DNA of 50,129 nucleotides from UBA1162 sp049513695. GTDB lineage: Bacteria > Chloroflexota > Dehalococcoidia > GIF9 > UBA5629. The notes beneath the pieces were generated by a model that worked only from the letters and a program-made list of their open reading frames with translations, made no database searches and was not told the origin of the DNA. Numbering within the stretch: position 1 is the first letter of the stretch; every line of letters begins with the position of its first letter. The position numbers and the translations under genes are program-made. The DNA is taken from positions 1 through 50,129 of the forward strand of contig JBEKVW010000002.1 of assembly GCA_049513695.1 (NCBI GenBank), in the 5' to 3' direction. Shown piece after piece: positions 16,291 through 23,946 of this stretch.

Positions 16291-16827
16291 TTAATCAAAG
16301 CGCATTATATTGCTGGGGAGAACCGGGATCCTACCCGCCAGCAATTCGGTAAGGCCGTATTTAATTGCCTCAGGCTCCGGAGGGCAACCGGGAATGTAGC
16401 AATCAACTTTAACTATTTGATTGGCCGGATATACCTTATCCAGAAGGGCCGGCACACCGGGTGACTGCGGGATCTTGCCCTTGTAGGTGCTGGCCGTCTC
16501 GATATAACCGCACCTGAGCACGTCGTCCTTATTTAACGAACTGCGCATAGCGCAGACACCGCCAAAGCAAGCGCAATCGCCCCATGCCATTAAAATTTTG
16601 CAATTGTGGCGCAATTCCTCGATGATCTCTTTCTCTTCTTCATTGCCAACTGAACCTTCGACTATGCCCACGTCAACTGGAGTGAATGTCTTAATATCAG
16701 TTATGGGGCTCCTGTGAAATTCAACCAGCTTGGCTACATCGATAATAAATTCATCTATGTCCAGGAATGACATGTGACATCCTGAGCACGCTTCCAACCA
16801 GACTGTAGCTACTTTTACTTTTGCCAT
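16291..16827 (-). CDS. hoxY: [NiFe]-hydrogenase small subunit (HoxY-like)
   Basis: At 178 residues from the ATG at 16827 this is a short small subunit of the HoxY type, which carries only the proximal [4Fe-4S] cluster. The ligands lie in EACSGCHMSFLD (Cys14 and Cys17), GDCACFGG and PGCPPEPE. It lacks the Tat signal and the C-terminal cluster domain of membrane-bound hydrogenases, consistent with a cytoplasmic enzyme. GAGGAG lies about seven bases before the chosen ATG. A GTG at 16842 gives a longer frame but overlaps this ribosome site. Eleven bases separate it from hoxH, so the two are translationally close partners. Confidence 0.93.
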   Translation of the reverse strand: MAKVKVATVWLEACSGCHMSFLDIDEFIIDVAKLVEFHRSPITDIKTFTPVDVGIVEGSVGNEEEKEIIEELRHNCKILMAWGDCACFGGVCAMRSSLNKDDVLRCGYIETASTYKGKIPQSPGVPALLDKVYPANQIVKVDCYIPGCPPEPEAIKYGLTELLAGRIPVLPSNIMRFD

Positions 16828-16847
16828 TTGTTCACTCCTCACGGGCG

Positions 16848-18800
16848 TTATTTTTTCAGATGTTTGGCGATCCCTTTAAGGGTATCTGCATCGCTCTTAA
16901 TGCCGGCCGGGCCTTTAACCATAGGGGCAGTCGACTTGCTGATACCGTCCAGGGTTGTATAGCTGCCTTTCGATTCAGTCCACAGCAGTGAAGGAAGGAC
17001 CACATTGGCCTTGGCAGTAACCGGTGACAGGTAGCTGGCCTGAACTACTGCAAACTCGATTCCTTTCAATGAATCTGATAAAGCTTGAGACTCTGCCAGA
17101 TCATCGGCAAGCAATAGGTACAGGCCTTTAATTTTTCCCTTGGTAAGTTCGTTTGTCACAGAACTCTTGACGTTGCTTATCCCGAGTTCCCAGGCGCCGC
17201 GGCTGTTGCCGTTACGTTTCAGCGAGATGACCTTGGGCTTGCTGCTGATCATGCCGGCCAGATTCAGGATAGTGGCAACCATGTTGGGGTCCTTGAACTG
17301 CAAGATACCGGCACCGTAGATGATAACGCTGTTCTTAGATTCAGCCAAAACCTCCGCTGCTTTATAAATATCATGTACATCGATGCCAAGCGTCTTTGCA
17401 GCGTTCTTGGCTTCAACTTCCTTGAAATCTGCTGAGAACTTGGTTTTATCGCCGGCTACCTTCCCATGGTCCAGGATGGCATTGCCAAGCGCTTTGATAG
17501 CAAGCTCCTCTTTGCCCTCGGGAGGCCTCAGCCAGGCGCTGGCGCGGAAGGTGAAAGGATTGCGCAACGGGTCAAGCACAATCAATTGAGCCTTGTTCTT
17601 GGAGGCCGCACGCATGACATAGGACCCAATCACAGGATGGGTTTTTACTGGATACGCACCGATTATCAGGATGGCATCGGCCGAAAGTATATCTTCGAGA
17701 TTTGCTTCCATTTTGATGCTGGCTTTGCTATCAAATTTTGCAATACCCTGCGATACCGTCCGGAAGTCGTCGCCGTCAAGCGTGTCAACTAATTTGACTC
17801 CCAGGGCTTTATTGAGGTCTGTAAAAGCTTTAAGTGCTTCAGTGCTGGCCTTCCCGGAAGCGATGGCAGCCACATTGTCCAGGCTGCCGAGCTTTTTGGC
17901 AATGGCCTCGAAGGCCTCTTCGTAAGAGCAACTGGCAAGCTGGCCCTTGGTGTTGCGTTTCATGGGCGTCGTTACTCTTTCCGCCGGCTTAAAGAGCGGT
18001 TCAAATCTGCCCATGTCGCACAGCAGGCCGCGCGCCCTGGACATATCGGGGCTGTCTATCCTGACTAGTCTATTATTTTTGACCAGGCCTTTGACCTCGC
18101 AGCCGATGCCGCAAATGGCGCATGACGATTCCACAACTGTGCACTCGTTGGGTCTTCCCTTGTAAGCGCTGCCTTTGGAGAAGATGGCGCCTGTAGGACA
18201 AGCCTGGAAGCATCCACCGCAAGATATACAGGATGATTCGCCAAGAGGCTGGTTTATATCTGCGGAAACGGTAGTCTTCCAGCCGCGTTTGCCGAAATCC
18301 AGAGCATGAGCCCCGGTGATCTCGTCACAGGTCCTTATGCACCGGCCGCATAAAATACAGCGATTATGGTCAAGCACCACGTAAGGGTGAGAGGAATCTA
18401 CGATAACATTTGGCCAGGAATACTGGTATCTTGTGTTATCCATCTGGTAGGTATAAGCCAGGCTTTGCAGCTCGCAGTCGCCGCTGGCTACGCAGTAAGC
18501 GCAAAGATGGTTGCGTTCGGTGAATAATAGTTCCAGCACCAGCCGCCTGTATCTCTCAAGTTTTTCGTTGCTGGTTACGACAACAATGCCGTCTCGGGCC
18601 GGGTAAGTACAAGCCGGCACCGGTTTTCTCTCTTTCTCGATTTCGACCAGACATAGCCTGCAGGCGCCGACATCGGTCAAGCCATTATAATGGCATAGAG
18701 TAGGCAGCTTGATGCCGTTGGCCTCGCATACCGCCAGAACGGTATCGCCCTGTTTACCTTTGACCTGTTTCCCATTGATAGTTAATGTTATTTCACTCAT
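16848..18800 (-). CDS. NuoG/HoxU-like iron-sulfur protein with molybdopterin-type domain
   Basis: This 650-residue protein begins with a HoxU/NuoG N terminus: [2Fe-2S] ligands Cys36/47/50/64, a His98-Cys100-Cys103-Cys109 site, and two [4Fe-4S] sites at Cys148/151/154/158 and Cys191/194/197/201. From about residue 225 it becomes the molybdopterin-oxidoreductase fold, with a further [4Fe-4S] motif (CAICGIGC at 227-234 plus the cysteine of GLLCDMG). I see no cysteine or selenocysteine at the usual metal-ligand position, and the domain is shorter than formate dehydrogenase, so it resembles the cofactor-free domain of complex I NuoG. It should relay electrons between the HoxF-like flavoprotein and HoxY. 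A formate dehydrogenase role cannot be excluded but seems unlikely. Confidence 0.88.
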   Translation of the reverse strand: MSEITLTINGKQVKGKQGDTVLAVCEANGIKLPTLCHYNGLTDVGACRLCLVEIEKERKPVPACTYPARDGIVVVTSNEKLERYRRLVLELLFTERNHLCAYCVASGDCELQSLAYTYQMDNTRYQYSWPNVIVDSSHPYVVLDHNRCILCGRCIRTCDEITGAHALDFGKRGWKTTVSADINQPLGESSCISCGGCFQACPTGAIFSKGSAYKGRPNECTVVESSCAICGIGCEVKGLVKNNRLVRIDSPDMSRARGLLCDMGRFEPLFKPAERVTTPMKRNTKGQLASCSYEEAFEAIAKKLGSLDNVAAIASGKASTEALKAFTDLNKALGVKLVDTLDGDDFRTVSQGIAKFDSKASIKMEANLEDILSADAILIIGAYPVKTHPVIGSYVMRAASKNKAQLIVLDPLRNPFTFRASAWLRPPEGKEELAIKALGNAILDHGKVAGDKTKFSADFKEVEAKNAAKTLGIDVHDIYKAAEVLAESKNSVIIYGAGILQFKDPNMVATILNLAGMISSKPKVISLKRNGNSRGAWELGISNVKSSVTNELTKGKIKGLYLLLADDLAESQALSDSLKGIEFAVVQASYLSPVTAKANVVLPSLLWTESKGSYTTLDGISKSTAPMVKGPAGIKSDADTLKGIAKHLKK

Positions 18801-18812
18801 TTGCCTTTTCTC

Positions 18813-21800
18813 CTATCCAATATCGCATCTCAGGCATCTGCTGCATTCTTCTTTGGCTTCCTTGGGGTTATAGTTGACGATACATTCTTTAAAGGAAGAT
18901 TTCCTTTCGGGCAGCGGGATCTCTGAAAGTTTAACCCTGGGCCTTTCACTCGTCTCTTCGTCGGTGGGAGGAATATGGTTGTAATCGACGGCTTCGGGGT
19001 CTTGACGGTCTACCCTGGGTCCCAGGTCCTTCCCATTTAAGTATCTCTTGATGGATGAAGCCGCCCTTTGGCCGGAAGCGATGGCTTCTATGACAGTAAA
19101 GGGGCCTGTATAGGCATCGCCGCCTACGAAAACACCTTTCTGCTCTGTGGCAAGGGTCCTCTTATCGGCAACCAGTGTGCCGCCCTTTCCGATCTTAGCA
19201 GCGCCAAGTTTCATGGAGGAGGTGTCAGGCCTCTGGCCGATGGCCTCTATGAGCATATCTACTTCAATAGTGTATTCAGAACCCTGGATGGGTTTGGGTG
19301 AACGGCGGCCGCTCTTGTCGAAATCGCCCAACGCCATCCTGGAGCACTCAATTGCGGCGACCTTGCCGTCCTTGCCGATCACTTTGACCGGGGCTGCCAG
19401 GACGTGCAGTTTGATTCCTTCTTCCTCTGCAGCAGCAATTTCTTCTGCTTCAGCAGGCATATCCACTTTCTCCCTGCGGTACACGATGTGTACTTCCTGG
19501 GCGCCCTTGCGTACTGCAACGCGGGCTGCGTCGATGGCGGAATTGCCTCCGCCGACCACCGCTACTTTCTTGCCGACCTCCACATTTTTGCCAAGGTTGA
19601 CATTCCTCAGGAAATCGATGGCATCATAAACGCCCGTCAGGTCCTCACCGGGGATGCCCATTTTGTCGCCCTTGTGAGCGCCGATACCTACGAAAACCGC
19701 TTTGAATCCGTCCTTGAATAGAGAATCGATATCATTGACGGGGCTGTTAAGCTTGATCTCAACGCCCAGCTTTTTGATATTCGCGATTTCTTTATTGAGG
19801 ATATCCTTGGGCAATCTGTATTCGGGGATGCCCACTGCAAGCATGCCACCTGCTACGGGCAAGGCTTCGAAGATTGTAACCTTGTAGCCTTCGACTGCCA
19901 GGTCCCAGGCTGCCGATAGGCCGGCCGGGCCTGCGCCTATGACGGCAACCTTTTCGGATTTGTTGCCCTTGATCTCCGGTATATATGAAAGGTTGTGCTC
20001 GTAAGCAAAGTCGGCTGCATATCTCTTTAGGTGCCTGATGGAGATGGGTTCATCAACCTGCCCCCTGCGGCATTTGCTTTCGCAGGGATGCGGGCAAACC
20101 CTGCCGACTGTCATCGGCAAAGGCAGCCGCTGGCTCATCAGCTTGTAAGCATCTGCCGGTCTACCCTCTTTGATTAAAGCTATGTAGCCGTAAACGTTCA
20201 ATCCAACCGGGCAGGTGTGCTGGCAGGGTGCTTTGAACAGCGCCTGGCACAGCGAAGCGGGGCATTTCTTATCGATGATGTGTGATTCATACTCTTCGCG
20301 GAAGTGCCTGATGGTGGAAACTGCCGGATTGGGAGCTGTCTGGCCAAGGCCGCATATCGATGCGTTCTGAATCATCTCCGACAACTCCTGCAGCGTATCA
20401 ATGTCCTGTAGTGTTGCAGTGCCGTTGGTGACCTTGTTCAGTATAGCCAGCAGCTTGGGGATGCCGGCACGGCAGGGTACGCATTTTCCGCAGGACTCAT
20501 CCCTGGTGAAGCCCAGGAACATCTTGGCGATATCAACCATGCAGTTGTCCTCGTCCATAACAACGAGGCCGCCTGATCCCATGATGGCGCCCAGAGCCGT
20601 AACCGACTCATAGTCGACGGGGACGTTGATGTGCTCGATGGGGATGACGCCGCCTGACGGGCCGCCCATTTGAGTAGCCTTATATTTCTTACCTTTGGGG
20701 ACGCCGCCACCGATGTCGAATACTATTTTACCGAGGCTGGTGCCCAGCGGGACTTCCACCAGACCTACGTTGTTAACTTTGCCTACCAGACTGAATGTCT
20801 TGGTACCCTTGCTCTTCTCGCTGCCCACGCTGGCAAACCAGTCGGAACCCTCGCGAATTATTCGCGGGATAATCGACCAGGTCTCAACGTTGTTGATAGC
20901 GGTAGGCTTGCCGAAAAGGCCTTTGTCAGAGGGGAACGGCGGCCTCTGCCTGGGCATGCCGCGTTTGCCTTCGATAGAAATCAGCAGGGCCGTTTCCTCG
21001 CCGCAGACGAAAGCGCCCGCCCCGGGGAAGATATCCAGGTTGAATTCAAAATCAGTGCCGAGGATGTTCTTGCCGAGCAGTCCATAATCACGTGCCTGTG
21101 CGATGGCAGCGCTCAGAGTCTCGATGGCCAGCGGGTATTCGGCACGTATATAAGCAAAACCCTGCTTGACATTGCCTACGGCGTATGCGCCAAGCGCCAT
21201 GCCTTCGATGATGGAGTGCGGGTTGCCCTCCAGCACGGCGCGGTTCATATATGCTCCGGGGTCGCCCTCATCGCCGTTGCAAACCAGGTATTTAACGGTG
21301 CCGGGCGAGCTTTTGAGAAAGCCCCATTTTGTAGCTGTTGGGAAGCCGGCGCCGCCCCTGCCGCGGAGGCCTGATTTCTTGACCTCTTCCAAAATATCGT
21401 CGGGCTTCATTTTATAGAGGGCTTTGGCCAGGGCTTCGTAACCGCCGCGGGCTATGTATTCCTCAATATTCCAGGGGTCGATGATGCCGTTATTATGCAG
21501 GATGCGGAACTCCTGGTCGGCCAGGAAGTTGATCTTGAGGCGCTCAGGTACAGCCTTATTGGTAGTAGGATCATGGTAGACAAGTCTTTCCACCACTTCG
21601 CCTTTCATAATGTGCTTATCAAATATTTCCTGTACATCTTCGGGTTTGACCCTGACGTAGAGGATATCGCCGGGATTGACGATGACTGTGGGGCCCATTT
21701 CGCAGGGGCCGAGGCAGCCGGTCCTTACTATATTTATCTTGCTATCCAGGCCCTTCTCCTTAATGAGGTCTTCAAATAGCTCTGTAACCTTGTCGCCGCC

Positions 21801-21953
21801 GGCAGCCGTGCAGCCCATGCCCCTGCACTGCTGAATACAAATCTCAGGGGTGGCCTTGAAATGACTGAAATTCGCATCCTGGCGAATTGCGAGCCTTGGC
21901 TCGACTGTCTTTTTTAATTTAGTTAACTCTTCAATAGAGGTTATCTTGGGCAC
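18813..21953 (-). CDS. HoxF/NuoF flavoprotein fused to a GltD-type NADPH oxidoreductase
   Basis: The 1046-residue protein joins two flavin enzymes. Residues 1 to about 125 are a thioredoxin-like [2Fe-2S] domain (CIQQCRGMGC and GCLGPCEMGP). Residues about 150-560 are NuoF/HoxF: GRGGAGFPTATKWG near 197, CNGDEGDPGAYMNR near 226 for FMN and NADH, and the [4Fe-4S] motif ESCGKCVPCRAG near 488. Residues about 565-1046 are the GltD small-subunit type: CQHTCPVGLNV and CPHPCESKCRRGQ for clusters, VAVIGAGPAGLSAA for FAD near 668, VAVVGGGNSAIDAAR for NADPH near 800, and VFVGGDAYTGP. The tail has CSRCLRCDIG. So one chain offers NADH and probably NADPH sites linked by several clusters, a sensible design for bifurcation between NAD, NADP and ferredoxin or H2. 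The direction and partners are inference. Confidence 0.9.
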   Translation of the reverse strand: MPKITSIEELTKLKKTVEPRLAIRQDANFSHFKATPEICIQQCRGMGCTAAGGDKVTELFEDLIKEKGLDSKINIVRTGCLGPCEMGPTVIVNPGDILYVRVKPEDVQEIFDKHIMKGEVVERLVYHDPTTNKAVPERLKINFLADQEFRILHNNGIIDPWNIEEYIARGGYEALAKALYKMKPDDILEEVKKSGLRGRGGAGFPTATKWGFLKSSPGTVKYLVCNGDEGDPGAYMNRAVLEGNPHSIIEGMALGAYAVGNVKQGFAYIRAEYPLAIETLSAAIAQARDYGLLGKNILGTDFEFNLDIFPGAGAFVCGEETALLISIEGKRGMPRQRPPFPSDKGLFGKPTAINNVETWSIIPRIIREGSDWFASVGSEKSKGTKTFSLVGKVNNVGLVEVPLGTSLGKIVFDIGGGVPKGKKYKATQMGGPSGGVIPIEHINVPVDYESVTALGAIMGSGGLVVMDEDNCMVDIAKMFLGFTRDESCGKCVPCRAGIPKLLAILNKVTNGTATLQDIDTLQELSEMIQNASICGLGQTAPNPAVSTIRHFREEYESHIIDKKCPASLCQALFKAPCQHTCPVGLNVYGYIALIKEGRPADAYKLMSQRLPLPMTVGRVCPHPCESKCRRGQVDEPISIRHLKRYAADFAYEHNLSYIPEIKGNKSEKVAVIGAGPAGLSAAWDLAVEGYKVTIFEALPVAGGMLAVGIPEYRLPKDILNKEIANIKKLGVEIKLNSPVNDIDSLFKDGFKAVFVGIGAHKGDKMGIPGEDLTGVYDAIDFLRNVNLGKNVEVGKKVAVVGGGNSAIDAARVAVRKGAQEVHIVYRREKVDMPAEAEEIAAAEEEGIKLHVLAAPVKVIGKDGKVAAIECSRMALGDFDKSGRRSPKPIQGSEYTIEVDMLIEAIGQRPDTSSMKLGAAKIGKGGTLVADKRTLATEQKGVFVGGDAYTGPFTVIEAIASGQRAASSIKRYLNGKDLGPRVDRQDPEAVDYNHIPPTDEETSERPRVKLSEIPLPERKSSFKECIVNYNPKEAKEECSRCLRCDIG

Positions 21954-21965
21954 TTCATTTACCTC

Positions 21966-22478
21966 CTAATGGTACATACTCAGGATATCTTTTATCTGGC
22001 CGGGTTTGACCTTGCGGTGTATATCGTCGCCTATGGCAATCACTGGAGCCAGGCCGCAGCACCCGAGGCAGCGGACTATTTCGAGAGAGAACCTCCCGTC
22101 CGGGGTGATTCCCTCCGGCTCAAGTCCGAATTCCTTTTTCATAAGATCGAGGATGTCCTGGCCGCCCCTCACATAGCAAGCTGTCCCCAGGCAAACCTGT
22201 ATAACGTGCCTGCCCTTGGGCTGCATGGTAAAGAAACTGTAGAACGTTACGACTCCGTATAGCTCAGCCAGCGGGATTTTCAGGTCTCTCGAGATAGTCT
22301 TTAACACGGTGGGGGGCAGGTAACCGATAATGCCCTGTGCCTGCTGCAAAACGCGGATCGGAGCACCGGCCTGGCCACCGGTATCATCTATGATACCCTG
22401 GATTCGCTGAAATGCTTTGCCTGCGAAGCCTCTACCGGTGTCGGTAATGGGTATTGGGGCTGATTTTTGTTTTGCCAT
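21966..22478 (-). CDS. hoxE: NuoE/HoxE-like [2Fe-2S] subunit
   Basis: This 170-residue thioredoxin-fold protein is the 24-kDa type subunit that partners HoxF/NuoF. The [2Fe-2S] ligands are Cys96 and Cys101 (VCLGTACYVRGG) and Cys137 and Cys141 (CLGCCGLAP), in the family's spacing. The N-terminal helical bundle (QQAQGIIGYLPPTVLKTIS) is complete. AGGAGG lies about eight bases before the ATG. It is the first gene of the minus-strand operon, with 12 bases to the fused HoxF. In bifurcating hydrogenases the HoxE/HydC type subunit is needed with HoxF/HydB for bifurcation, which fits the reading of this operon, though the sequence alone does not prove it. Confidence 0.93.
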   Translation of the reverse strand: MAKQKSAPIPITDTGRGFAGKAFQRIQGIIDDTGGQAGAPIRVLQQAQGIIGYLPPTVLKTISRDLKIPLAELYGVVTFYSFFTMQPKGRHVIQVCLGTACYVRGGQDILDLMKKEFGLEPEGITPDGRFSLEIVRCLGCCGLAPVIAIGDDIHRKVKPGQIKDILSMYH

Positions 22479-22509
22479 AAAAATCCTCCTAAATCAGGCT
22501 GTATACATC

Positions 22510-22545
22510 AAAAAGGGGAATAAGGTCTTTCAACACTATTCCCCT
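22510..22545 (-). terminator. terminator-like hairpin between the two-CW gene and hoxE
   Basis: A nine-base stem (AGGGGAATA with TATTCCCCT) with a 14-base loop is followed on the minus strand by TTTTT. It lies 62 bases after the two-CW stop and 31 bases before hoxE. It either ends the two-CW transcript or, if the operon promoter lies upstream of it, acts as an attenuator for the hydrogenase. Confidence 0.6.
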
Positions 22546-22607
22546 ATTGAGACTACAAGATATTTGACCCAACCAAATATTAATTCTAGTCTTTTTTAGA
22601 TACGTGG

Positions 22608-22961
22608 TCAAAGTCCGGCCGCCTTCTCCAGTGACTTCAGAGAACTATCCAGGCCCCTGCCGAAAAGCTTAAGCGTAATAGGCTCGCCATTTCCGTACTT
22701 TTTATAGACTCTGCACACCACACAGATGCTGGTATCAGTGCCTGATTCGCCGTAATCATCAAGCTTACAATAGGTGCCCTCTATTTGCCAGCACGGTATA
22801 AAGAGATATTTCGGAGATGGGCATTCCTCGCGGATCATGGCCGGGCAGTGGCACATTTCCCAGCAGGGAGATTTGCCTGTCCAGAAACTGGCGTGTTCTT
22901 CCGAGTTTGATTGTGTCGCCTGGTTTAACTTTGCAACAATATCCTGTGAGATGGTACTCAC
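22608..22961 (-). CDS. two-CW domain-containing protein
   Basis: The 117-residue protein is cysteine-rich, with two Cys-Trp pairs: PCWEMCHCPAM near residues 32-42 and PCWQIEGTYCKLDDYG near 56-71, plus a CVVCRVYKKYGNGEPI block near 79-94. This order is that of the two-CW family, found free-standing or attached to signalling domains in anaerobes. Its function is not established; nine cysteines suggest metal or cluster binding or redox sensing. GGAGG lies about nine bases before the ATG. It is divergent from the response regulator gene, with 271 bases between them, so a link to the two-component system is reasonable but unproven. No cofactor can be assigned by eye. Confidence 0.75.
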   Translation of the reverse strand: MSTISQDIVAKLNQATQSNSEEHASFWTGKSPCWEMCHCPAMIREECPSPKYLFIPCWQIEGTYCKLDDYGESGTDTSICVVCRVYKKYGNGEPITLKLFGRGLDSSLKSLEKAAGL

Positions 22962-23178
22962 CTCCGGTCCATAGGAGTCACGATAATATATAAGGTATAG
23001 ACCATCTATTAAATGTAAAGAAAAGAGCCTGCCCCTGCATCCGCCTCAAAGCTTAATTTCAGTTTAAGAGAATTAATATATATTTACTAAGGATTTGTAT
23101 TTGCATAGGCAAATTTTAATCAAATGCTTTTAACCTAAAATACTTACGTATTTGTACTGAAACAGATGTACCTCCGGC

Positions 23179-23207
23179 TTGAATAGTATATTTATTGTGT
23201 ATATAAT
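23179..23207 (+). promoter_or_regulatory. predicted promoter of the response regulator gene
   Basis: TTGAAT at 23179-23184 and a perfect TATAAT at 23202-23207 are 17 bases apart. Transcription would begin near 23214, giving a leader of about 20 bases before the ATG at 23233, with GGAG just upstream of the start. Confidence 0.7.
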
Positions 23208-23212
23208 CACAA
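23195..23212 (+). promoter_or_regulatory. 18-base palindrome over the -10 box, candidate operator
   Basis: TTGTGTATATAATCACAA has five-base perfect arms (TTGTG/CACAA) with an AT-rich centre containing the TATAAT box. Size and arms resemble redox repressor Rex operators and also CRP/FNR-type half sites. A repressor here would block the promoter directly. A second inverted repeat (ATTTGC-ATAG-GCAAAT) lies at 23099-23114. Confidence 0.45.
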
Positions 23213-23232
23213 ATGTGTTGGAGATATAAATA

Positions 23233-23898
23233 ATGGATAAAATACGTATTCTTCTTGCCGAAGACCATAAAGTAGTCAGAGAAGGCACCAGGCGCCTTCT
23301 GGAATCGCAAGAGGATTTTGAGGTAGTCGGCGAAGCCAGTGATGGGATTGAGGCAGTGGAGCTGGCTAAGAAATATAAACCTGAGATCATTATCATGGAT
23401 GTATCCATGCCAAGGTTAAACGGCATCGAAGTTACCAAGCAGGTAAAGGCGTTTTATCCGAATATAGCCATCCTGGTCCTCACAGGCTATGATGACGATG
23501 AATATGTCTTTGCGCTTCTCGAAGCCGGTGCGGCCGGTTATCTGCTCAAGGAATCCAGCGGTGAGGAACTGATAGAAGCCATTAGACAGGTTATGGCGGG
23601 TGAACCCGTACTTCACCCCAAGATAATGAAAAAGGTACTGAACCGGCTGAGATCACCCGTCGAAGGACAAGCCACGCAGGTGCCCGGCGAGGTCTTGAGT
23701 GATAGGGAGATGGAAGTCCTGCGCCTGGCAGCCAAAGGCATGAGCAATATGGAAATAGCCGATAGCCTGACTCTAAGTGTCAGGACGGTGCAAACTCATC
23801 TGCGCAGTATATTTAACAAATTGGGTGTAGGTTCCCGCTCTGAAGCTATCGTTTATGGGTTAAAGAAGGGATGGCTGACTCTAGAAGAACTGCCGTGA
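23233..23898 (+). CDS. NarL/LuxR-type response regulator
   Basis: The 221-residue protein has an N-terminal receiver domain (acidic pair Glu10-Asp11, phosphoacceptor Asp56 in IIIMDVSMPRLNG, conserved Lys in LLKESS) and a C-terminal LuxR helix-turn-helix (LSDREMEVLRLAAKGMSNMEIADSL is the start of the domain at about 155, then RTVQTHLRSIFNKLGVGSR). All residues for phosphorylation and DNA binding are present. It lies 48 bases upstream of a HisKA_3 histidine kinase on the same strand, surely its cognate partner. Target genes are not known; nearby candidates are the divergent two-CW gene and the hydrogenase operon. Its promoter bears a palindrome (23195-23212). Confidence 0.95.
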   Translation: MDKIRILLAEDHKVVREGTRRLLESQEDFEVVGEASDGIEAVELAKKYKPEIIIMDVSMPRLNGIEVTKQVKAFYPNIAILVLTGYDDDEYVFALLEAGAAGYLLKESSGEELIEAIRQVMAGEPVLHPKIMKKVLNRLRSPVEGQATQVPGEVLSDREMEVLRLAAKGMSNMEIADSLTLSVRTVQTHLRSIFNKLGVGSRSEAIVYGLKKGWLTLEELP

Positions 23899-23946
23899 CC
23901 TCTGTTGTTGCCAACCTTCAAATAAACAATCTGAAGTCCATCAGCC

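Noticed and set aside
16828..16842. GTG start for hoxY at 16842
   Set aside because: It overlaps the GAGGAG site that serves the ATG at 16827, and the added residues are not found in the family.
20670..21374. 234-residue plus-strand frame
   Set aside because: Antisense to HoxF, whose NADH and FMN motifs are all on the other strand.
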